A program made the position numbers and the translations under genes. Of a stretch of 10,867 bases of DNA, positions 1 to 7,426 are shown one piece after another (position 1 is the first letter of the stretch; the number at the start of each line of letters is the position of its first letter). This DNA is from Jimgerdemannia flammicorona (taxonomy: Eukaryota; Mucoromycota; Endogonomycetes; Endogonales; Endogonaceae), in assembly GCA_003990745.1 (NCBI GenBank), contig RBNI01006897.1, positions 1 to 10,867 of the forward strand. The letters are read 5' to 3'. The notes under the pieces are model-generated. The model was given only the letters and a program-made list of their open reading frames with translations. It was not told the DNA's origin and did not search any database.

Positions 1-12
1 AAAAAAAAAAAA
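1..12. repeat. Poly(A) run at the window edge
   Basis: Twelve A residues open the window. On the minus strand they form a T run immediately after the ORF2 residues GLS, where the plus copy continues with VFGIGW. Homology between the copies therefore runs to within a few bases of the edge. The run may be a real insertion or slippage tract in the pseudogene, or a homopolymer at a sequence end. The window alone cannot decide. Confidence 0.5.
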
Positions 13-2090
13 GAGAGCCCAGCCACCCTCCTATGGATCCTATCTATCAAAGGTTCCAAGGAGAGGGCATAAAGAATAGGGGACAGCAGGTCCCCTTGAG
101 GGACTCCTCTCTCCAAGGGAAATACCAAACCCCTGTGACCATTACACATCAGTACTGCTCTACTCTCTTCCAATAAACTCAACATAGAGGCTTGAAACTG
201 TAGTGGAACACCAATTCTGTCCAGCACCTTGCCCAGCCAAACCTACCGAACACAGTCGTAGGCCTTCTCCTGGTCCAAAAAAACCAGTCTACCATCCAGT
301 CTGCAGGCCCGGGCTCCTTCAATAATGCCATGCACCCAGACAGTTCTATCTCTAATAAGTCTACCTCCTACAAAGCCCCACTGCTCCTCACCCAGCACCT
401 GTTGAGCAATCTTCTGTAGTCTCGCAATAATCACCTTAGTCACCAACTTTCGATCTATATCCAGAAGCATGATTGGCCTCCAGTTCTTCCAATCCTCATG
501 TCTGCTCTTGTCTTTATACAATAGGGCCACCAGCCCTAAGTCCTGCTCTCCAACCTACATACTATTTAGAATAACATAGTCATAGAGGGCAGCCATCTCT
601 CTCAGCATTCCAGGGACTTTTGCCATCTTCCTCCAGAAGTTCTACAGTAACCCATCCTCCTCTGGTGCTATTCCAAGCTTAGTCGCTGCCAGGACTCCTT
701 GGATCTCCTCCTCCTGAACTGGTAAGATCAAGTTGCCCAGTCCCTCTACCTGTGGCAGCTCCCACTTCTCCAGCATGTCACCAATCACCTCTGTATCAGC
801 ACCCCCTTCTTCCTCACTCCACAGACCCCACCAATTCTCCTTCAATACTCCCAGGACCTGCTGTGTGCCATGCACCAACTCTCTCTCAGCATCAAAGACC
901 CCATCCCACCAATGTCTCACCTGTCTGGCTTTGAGGAGTCTAGACAAGTACCTAGTAGGCTGCTCTCTCTCCTCAAGCCTCTGCCACCTTAGCCTGGCAG
1001 TCATTTCTCACATATGAGTCTCCTCCTCCTCTCTTAACACCTGTTGTAGTTCCACAACTTCTAATTTCACCCTCTCTAACCTCTAATCCTCCACCTCATC
1101 AGACGTAAGCAAATCCACCCACTCCAACTGCAATCCCCTCAGCCTATTTGAAGTATACTGTACTCACCTCCTCCTCTATCTCCCTGCCTCTCTACCAGCT
1201 CCACCCCAATAGACCCTCGCAGCCTCCTTTAACCTCATCCAATAGACACCTACAGACAAACCCTCCTATCTCCAGAGAGGAACCTTTGTCTGAATGTCCT
1301 CCATCCATGAGTCACACAACTCCTTCTCAGTCAGCAGAGAGAAGTTAAGGCACCAATGTCTGGGTCCATCTCCACTCCCCCCAAACTACCCCTGCCCAAA
1401 CAGTCCCCAATGATCAGACCATAGGCATCACACTACCTCCAAAGTCTTTCAGACATCAGCACCCCAACATTCAGCTGTCAGAATCCAGTCAATCTTTGTC
1501 CCTAAGCCATTCACCCAGTATGTGTAGACCCTGGAGTTGCCCCACCATGTTCGGTCCATATCCCCTAAGGAGCTAAGGTTTTCTACCTCCTCTCATGCAT
1601 CTAGACCACCACTCCTCCCACCTGCATTCCTCACTCCATCAGTTCTATCTAGCCGCAAATCTTGAACTATGTTAAAATTACCACTAAGAACATCGACCCC
1701 TTCCTCCAAAAGAATGCCCTCCTCCAGTAGCCCCTTAATCTATGCAATCCTCTCTCCCCTAACTGCCAGACAGTAACAAGAGCCCACCCTTACCAATTCC
1801 CACCCTGGCCAGTGCTATTCACCCCAGACCAAGTGATCCCCCCAGCTCCTGATTCTCCCCAAATCACCTCTACCCTTCTTTACCAGAATCACCACCTTTC
1901 CAAATCAAGCAGTAGCCCTACCCCATTCCTTAGTCTACTCTACCTAATAATCCTCATCCTCACGCTGTACATCTTGCAGTAAAAAGAGATCTGCCTCCAA
2001 TCCCTTTAGCTATGTAAAAATGTTCTTATATCACCTGGATCCCCGAAGGCCATTCATTTTGAGAGAGAAAATGTTAGTTGTACTGTTCAT
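1..2090 (-). pseudogene. LINE ORF2 pseudogene (endonuclease plus partial reverse transcriptase), minus copy
   Basis: ORF2 starts at the ATG at 2090-2088 (MNSTTNIFSL, shared with the plus copy) and runs off the window near codon 693. The endonuclease covers about codons 7-230: MNGLR near the start, then LLQDV, KIDWIL (199-204) and WSDH (224-227). The canonical GDFN is GNFN here (codons 137-140), a lost catalytic Asp. The RT begins near codon 480 and keeps GEQDLGLV, LLYK, LDQEKAYD and GVPQGDLLSP (from codon 662). The YADD-type motif C lies beyond the window. In-frame stops are at codons 20, 27, 49, 52, 62, 92, 117, 166, 214, 221, 235, 275, 305, 309, 336, 361, 483, 512 and 616 (12 TAG, 7 TGA). 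Nine of these are Trp codons in the plus copy. There is no frameshift: landmarks 137, 512 and 662 fall on identical codon numbers in both copies. Confidence 0.93.
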
Positions 2091-2121
2091 AAGAAATATT
2101 GTTAAAGATCAAACTTCTCCT

Positions 2122-4151
2122 CTACAAATCTGCACTCAAGTCCTCCTGTGCCAAATCCAAGATGTATTCCATAGCCAGTTCCTTCTTCTTAGCTTTCTGT
2201 GCCTCTAACCCCCCCAGAAGTTCAACCATTGCCCCATTCTCTTTCTCCTCAAAGTCCTCCTGATACTCCACACAGGCCTCCTGCCAGAACTGTAAACCAT
2301 GGTGTTCCACCCAATAGTAGGCAGTCCACTCACCAGTGACAACCACCAGCTCTGCCTTCCTCATCTCATCTACCTCATATCTCTCTTCTTTCAGTAAGAT
2401 CACAAGAATCTCCTCCTTCAGCACCTCCACCACTCCATCACCTTGCAGAATCCATGCCCAATGCTCCTCAGGCATGATATTTAGATTCACTTCTCCCAAT
2501 ACCTCAGCTGCAAGATTATCTATCACCTTGCTTATTCATAGCAGATTCCCAACCTCCTTTCCTCCAGGGGTCCCTGGCTGCCCTGCATCCAGTATCGTAG
2601 TATCAGCACCTATACTGGCATCCTCATTCCACTCCTCCTCTGGGATATCCACCAGCTCGTCCTCACCAACTGCCACTACCTGGCCCCCTTTTGCCATATC
2701 TGAGACCCCAAAGATAACTCGCTGGGCCCTCTGCATTGGAACATCCTCCGCCGCCCCTCTCTACCCCACCGAGCCCCTCTTGACAAGTGGGGGGGAGGGG
2801 TGCTATCCGACTCCTCCTCCCAAACTTCGAAAGTACCATCAGTATAGGGATTCTTGCCCAGCACCTTCGCAGCCCATTCCTCTGTCACTACTGCCTCCTT
2901 TCCTCCTTTGCTAGTCTATACACTGGCTTTGATGCCTCCAGACTCCTCAGCCCCATCTACCTTTCTCTTCTTCCCTCCTGTCATACTTGCCAAGAGCTCC
3001 CTCTGCCTCAAGTACCCCTGGGCCCACTCCCACTGCTTCTTGTCAGTGTGAATATGCTTCCCCTCTACAATATCCAGGTGTATTGACTCCTCATAGAGCT
3101 TCTAGGTCTTTGCCCACCATTCCACCACTCCACTCATCTCCTCCAATACCTCCAACAAGTCCTCCTCCTCCTCCTCACTCCTCTTCACCCTCGATACCTT
3201 ACAAATAAAGGCCCCCCACATCAATACTGAGGGCCAGTCACCCACCTTCCCTGTGGCCTCTCTCCCTGCCAGCCGAATCCTGACATCAACATCACCTATC
3301 CTAATTGTCGTCCCCTTCCATATCTGGAAGCCAATATCCACCACATCTCCATACTCTGCCATCACCTCCTCTACTCTCCTCCTCATCTCCTCCTTCATCA
3401 CTGTGGGCACCCCCTTCACTAGCAGCTGCACCACCCTGGGGTCCTACCTCAAACAGTACACTATGGGGACCACTACCTCCCCAACTGCTACTCTAGTCCT
3501 CAGAGCCTCTTCCAGTGGACCCACCTCCTCAAAGCCTACCTCAACTCCCTCCAGACCCTTCAGGAATTTCACCGAAGTCACCCCAGCCACCTGCTTTGAG
3601 ATAAGCCCCAAAACCATCCTCGCCATCACCCCTAAGCCTCAGAAGTACAGTATCACTGCAAACTCCAAGATCAATTTCTTGAGTAATGGTGCCACTGCCA
3701 GCCCTGTTACACTATTAGCCAGGTCCCCCTTCTGCATCAGGAACCCCTACCCTACTCTACCATCAGCCATCACATCTCTTTTTTTTTCCTGATCCCCTGT
3801 CACACTTCTATCAACAGTCACACTCCCAGCCACAGCCTCACCAGTCCCTATGCTCACCGCTCCCCCCTGAGGACTACTCCCCCTCCTGACACTAGCCTTG
3901 CCCTTCCCCTCAGTAGTGCCAGCCCTGGTTCCAGTAGGCCATCCACCCACCTTCACCTTATCAGCAAAGCTGAAAGGACCAGACCTTCTCCCAGATCCAC
4001 CAGATACCGGTCCACCTCCAGAGCCTTCTCCCACCTTTGACCCTCCAAAAGCCCCCATCCTCAATCCATAACCTCTCCCCACATGTTGCTAGCTGAAAGC
4101 CCCAGGTCCACCCGACCCAGCATACCTGTCAGAACTCTTGCTCAATGACAT
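2122..4151 (-). pseudogene. LINE ORF1 (gag-like) pseudogene, minus copy
   Basis: The start at 4151-4149 was chosen because it aligns with the plus ORF1 ATG, and both are preceded by related leaders. The protein has a Gly/Ser/Arg-rich N-terminus with SFADKV (the plus copy has SFAEMV). A central block resembles the RRM-like core of LINE ORF1 proteins (VVQLLVKGVP, then AEYGDVVDI, then DVDVRIRLAG), followed by an acidic Glu run and an acidic C-terminal region likely to form a coiled coil. I see no CCHC zinc knuckle. In-frame stops are at codons 21, 135, 171, 236, 350 and 412, with another TGA at 2538-2536. Five of the seven replace Trp codons of the plus copy. A single-base-type frameshift lies near 2740-2780. 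The total span, 2030 nt, equals that of the plus ORF1. The terminal TAG at 2124-2122 corresponds to the TAG ending plus ORF1. Confidence 0.87.
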
Positions 4152-4233
4152 TCTTATAATACCTTTTCTCCGAGTTATGTTGGAAACTGTTGCCTAAAGT
4201 TTGTATAATGTGAATTGTACAGGAGAAAGATAC
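4152..4233 (-). promoter_or_regulatory. 5' leader of the minus LINE copy
   Basis: The 82 bases upstream of the minus ORF1 start align by eye with the 82 bases upstream of the plus ORF1 start. Shared short blocks appear in the same order: ATCT...TCTCC, GTAC, a TTA-ACA stretch, CTTT, CAACAT and GAAAAG close to the ATG. Homology outside the coding region implies this is element 5' UTR rather than host flank. LINEs of this type usually carry an internal promoter in the 5' UTR, but I recognise no specific promoter motif here. The outer boundary is approximate and the element could extend further. Confidence 0.5.
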
Positions 4234-4576
4234 ATATTTGTGCCTACTCCAGAGCTTAAGGCTGATTGCATGAGATATAATATTAAAAGCAAACTTAGGT
4301 ATGTTTTTGTATGTTAAGGAGATAGGAATGTGCAACTTCTTTAGTATTCAATTTCATCTTTATTTTTTTGGGTTAATTTTCATTGTCTGGGCGAGAAAGA
4401 TGCACTTAAGTCAATTAGGTTAAAATAAATCAGAAGCTCTATAAATACTCTGAAAGGTATAGGGATTTGGATACATATATGAGAAAGGCAGCAAAGTCGA
4501 ATACTGTTGAAGCAAGAAAATGTGAGTTTCATGTTCTTATGTTACCACTAACTAGATTCCATAGAAATTTGAAGTG

Positions 4577-4600
4577 TTTTATTTTTTATTTTTATTTTTT
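4577..4600. repeat. T-rich tract
   Basis: A run of T interrupted by three A residues. On the minus strand it is A-rich and could be the remnant of a retroelement poly(A)-like tail, but no element body is recognisable next to it. Simple low-complexity sequence is equally likely. Confidence 0.5.
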
Positions 4601-4747
4601 ATAATCCTATATCCAAATTAGCTGGCTTGCCCAGCTTTGTCAAAATAGCCATCATTGTTTTGATGTCAGATATTCTATAAATTCAAATAAAAATACTTCA
4701 TTGCTCTTTACATCATCAATAATTTCTGGAACATATAAAAATATATA

Positions 4748-4796
4748 ACTAGAGTATTAATAAAAACAATCCCCATTCTTCTAAGAATACTCTAGT
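4748..4796. repeat. Perfect 11-bp inverted repeat with 27-nt loop
   Basis: ACTAGAGTATT at 4748-4758 is the exact reverse complement of AATACTCTAGT at 4786-4796. Pairing does not extend outward, and inward only after two mismatches. No target-site duplication flanks it, so it is not called a MITE. It could form a hairpin or be a chance palindrome in AT-rich DNA. Eleven exact pairs at this spacing are uncommon but not decisive. Confidence 0.6.
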
Positions 4797-5054
4797 ATTT
4801 CCCAACAAAAGGTTATGAGCCTTGCTAGTACCAGTGGCTAAGGAAAATACTTCTCTAATATATACTATACTATGTTATAATATGATGACAAATCTATCAA
4901 ATATATTAAATATAAGTATATTTAGTATAAGTAATATAGTCAGCCTTAAATTAATAATAATAGTTTTAATAATGATAATTATAATAATAAAGAGATTAAT
5001 TGTATCAATAGAAGAACTTGAAGTTGTAGTTAGTAGGATATATTAGTAATAAGT

Positions 5055-5074
5055 AGCTCACTATTAGGTGAGCT
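5055..5074. repeat. 7-bp hairpin with 6-nt loop
   Basis: AGCTCAC at 5055-5061 pairs exactly with GTGAGCT at 5068-5074 around the loop TATTAG. It is more GC-rich than its surroundings. No U-tract or gene context marks it as a terminator, and its role is unknown. Confidence 0.5.
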
Positions 5075-5284
5075 TTAGTAGTATGAGTGGGGTTGGCTGG
5101 ACATTGACTATATATATTTGAGAATAGAAGATAGATGAAATTAGAGAAGTAGATAATACAGTAGGAGAGATTGGTGGTAAATATTATATCCAACTAATAG
5201 AGGAAGTGGGGTCTTTAGAGTAGTCATTGTTACTACTTAGTAGAGAAGATATATATATAAGAGAAGTGATGAGAGAGTTATAGT

Positions 5285-5366
5285 CATCTCTTTCCAGTAC
5301 TATTTGGATTACACAACCTTTGGAGAGCACTTACAACATCGTTTTTGGCGAAAAGAGACTAACAAC
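5285..5366 (+). promoter_or_regulatory. 5' leader of the plus LINE copy
   Basis: The 82 bases directly upstream of the plus ORF1 ATG are related to the leader of the minus copy (4233-4152), as judged by ordered short matches across the whole stretch. It likely represents transcribed 5' UTR, and an internal promoter here or just downstream is inferred from LINE biology rather than from a visible motif. The A-rich context of the ATG (AACAACATGG) is a good eukaryotic start context. The reading frame is also open upstream to 5304, but homology between the copies supports the ATG at 5367. Confidence 0.5.
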
Positions 5367-7396
5367 ATGGCGACCGATAAGCAACCTAAGGTGCGTACTG
5401 GGCAGGGTGGCCCAAGCGCTTTCGACTGGCAGCAGGTGGGGCAGGGTCCAGGCCTGGGGGGGGGCATGAGGGGGCTGCTGGCCAGTGGACGTAGAAGGGG
5501 TGGAGGAGGTGGCGGAGGCTTTGGATCTGGGAGGGCGAGCTTCGCGGAGATGGTAAAGAGGAGACAACAGGCATCAGAACTGGAGGGCTGGCTGAGGAAG
5601 GGCAGGGAGACTGAGAAGGAGAAGATGCCAGTGCAGGGGGGAGCAGCCCTTGGAAGAGGGGGCGGTAGAGCTGGGGGAGTAGCGGCTGGGGGGAGTGTGA
5701 CTACTGATGGTGGTGGGACCATCGATCTGGAAAAAAATCCAGATGTGATGGCTGATGGCGAGGCTGAGCGGCTGAGGCTTAGATGACAAGGGGACTTGGC
5801 CAATGGTGTAATGGGTCTGACGGTGGCCCCGTTGCTCAAAAAATCGATTTCGGCATTCGCAGTTACACTGTGCTTCCGGGGCCTAGCAGTGACAGCAAAA
5901 ATGGTATTGGGGCTCATCGCTAAGCAGGTGGTAGGGGCTGCATCCGTGAAGTTTTTGAAGGGCCTGGAGGGAGTGGAGGTTGGTTTTGAGGAGGCAGCTC
6001 TGCTGGAGGAGGTGTTGAAGGTTGGATTGGTGGTTGGAGAGGTGTGTGTTCTGATGGTGCGCTGTCTGAAGTGGGATCCAAGGGTGGTCCAACTGCTGGT
6101 AAAAGGAGTGCCAATGGTGACAGCGATGGAGATGAGGAAGAGGGTTGAGGACTTCATGGCGGAATATGGAGAGGTGGTAGATGTCAGATTTCGGGTCTGG
6201 GAAGGGACTACACTCAGGACTGGGGACGTGGATGTGCGGATTAGGCTGGCTGGGAAAGAAGCTACTGGAAAGGCAAGGGACTGGCCTTCGGCGATGGTCT
6301 GGGGAGTGATTTTGTGTAAGGTGACAAGGGTGAAGGGAAGTGAGGAGGAGGAGGAGGATTTGTTGGAAGCACTAGAAGAGTTGGAGGATGCTGTGGAGAA
6401 GTGGGCGAAGGCTTGGGCAGCCTTCGTAGAGGCAACACACTTGGAGGTGGTGGATGGAAAGCAGATTCGAGTGAACAAGAAGTAGTGGGAAAGGGATCAG
6501 GGGCGTAGGAGGCAGAAAGAGTTGCTGGCCAAGCTGGACAACAGGCCACTGGGGAATGCGAGTGAGGGGAAGGGCACCGGGGGTGCCGGAGCAAGTATCT
6601 GGGCTGGCAAGGGAGAGGGGAAGGACAAGAAGGCAGAAGGAGAGGATGGGAAGAAGACTAGTAAGGACCTATTTGCTGATGGCATACTGGAGGTTTGGGA
6701 GGAGGATTGGGAGAGCTCCCCTACCCCCACCCCCCTTATTAGGTGGGGCCCGGCTTCCCGAAACAGAGTGGTAGAGGATGTGCAGATGCGAGGGGCCCAG
6801 AGGGTGCAATTCGGGGTTCTGGAGGTGGTGTATGGTGGACAGGTAGTGGCTACTGGTGAGGAGGAACTGGTGGATGTCCCAGAGGTATGGGATGAGTCTG
6901 TGAGTGTCGGGGCTGATACCACTATGTTGGACGGAAGGAGGCCAGTGACTCTGGAGGGGAAGGAGGTGGGGAACTTGATTTGGATGCGGCGGATGATGAA
7001 TGACCTGGCGGCAGAAGAGTTGGAGGAGGTGGACTTGCGGTGATGAGTGATGAGCACTGGGCTGGAATACTGCAGGGAGATGGAGTGATAAAGGCATTGA
7101 CAGCGGAAATTCTTGCGGTGTACCTAGTAGAGGAAGGGTATGAGGTGGATAAGGAGAGGGAGGCAGAGATGGCAGTCATTGTGGGGGAGAGGGCTGAATA
7201 CTGCTGGAACGAGCGCCATAGACTGCGGCTCTGGCAGGAAGTGTGCATCAAATATCGGGAGGAGTTCAAGGAGAAGGCTGATGATGAGATGAATGAACTG
7301 CTGGCTGGATTGGAGGCTCAGAGGAGGGAAGAGGAGGAGGTGGCTGCAGAACACAATCTGGATACGGTGCAGGAGGAGATGAGCATGGAGCAGTAG
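5367..7396 (+). pseudogene. LINE ORF1 (gag-like) pseudogene, plus copy
   Basis: About 677 codons if the single frameshift is ignored. In live LINEs this protein binds element RNA and forms the ribonucleoprotein. The start is the ATG at 5367, matching the minus copy. The N-terminus is Gly/Arg-rich with SFAEMV at residues 58-63. Residues about 239-325 form the most conserved block (VVQLLVKGVP, AEYGEVVDV, DVDVRIRLAG, CKVTRV), resembling RRM-like cores of LINE ORF1 proteins, followed by a Glu run. The C-terminal 60-70 residues are charged and probably a coiled coil. No CCHC knuckle is present. Breaks: TGA at 5784 (codon 140), TAG at 6483 (codon 373, Gln CAG in the minus copy), and a one-base deletion at about 7041, where the minus copy stays in frame. 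The end is TAG at 7394. The RRM assignment is inferred from pattern, not from a search. Confidence 0.88.
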
Positions 7397-7426
7397 AGAT
7401 CGATTGACAATATAACATATATCATT

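Larger units (their letters stand above)
1..4233 (-). mobile_element. Older, degraded LINE copy, 3'-truncated by the window edge
   Basis: This is a non-LTR retrotransposon read on the minus strand: 5' leader (4233-4152), ORF1 (4151-2122), a 31-nt gap, then ORF2 (2090 to the window start). The order ORF1, endonuclease, RT is that of L1-type LINEs. It matches the plus-strand copy at 5285-10867 throughout, at roughly two-thirds amino-acid identity by eye. It is the more decayed copy, with 7 in-frame stops plus a frameshift in ORF1 and 19 stops in ORF2. By eye, CpG is much scarcer here than in the plus copy, as expected of an older or more heavily deaminated insertion. The RT is cut just after motif B, so the 3' end, tail and target-site duplication lie outside the window. 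Confidence 0.93.
4234..5284. other. AT-rich spacer between the two LINE 5' ends, no gene recognised
   Basis: About 1 kb of AT-rich DNA with poly(T/A) tracts, TA-repeat runs and very few CpG dinucleotides. Short ORFs here, such as the Ile-rich one at 4822-5046, are low-complexity products of AT content and are not called. No tRNA or other RNA gene is evident. The right part (about 5030-5284) is G-rich over C, like the plus element, and could be distal 5' UTR of that copy. The left part shows no such skew. The region could be host intergenic DNA that received two insertions, or the decayed remains of a third repeat. Confidence 0.7.

Noticed and set aside
4440..4447. TATAAATA as a TATA box
   Set aside because: It is far from either ORF1 start, in AT-rich DNA where such words are frequent, and has no downstream gene on its strand within promoter distance.
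4822..5046. A short ORF in the spacer with an Ile-rich, membrane-like stretch
   Set aside because: It is the translation of AT-rich low-complexity DNA. No homologue, start context or neighbour supports it.
4274..5190. A shared ATATTATATC word upstream of both leaders (4283-4274 minus, 5181-5190 plus) as extended 5' homology
   Set aside because: Its distance to the start codon differs (about 132 and 186 nt) and the surroundings do not align. It is probably chance in AT-rich DNA.
5309..6478. A 389-codon open frame antisense to plus ORF1, with a similar antisense frame in the minus copy at 3253-3792
   Set aside because: It is Ser/Thr/Pro-rich low-complexity sequence mirroring the G-rich ORF1 codons. 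The two antisense frames match only because the sense proteins match. No known domain is visible.
7035..7060. Possible programmed frameshift near the end of plus ORF1 (TGATGA at the frame change)
   Set aside because: The minus copy stays in one frame through the same place (NLNIMPEEH against DLR/MSDEH), and its own frameshift lies elsewhere, near 2740-2780. Both look like single-base lesions.
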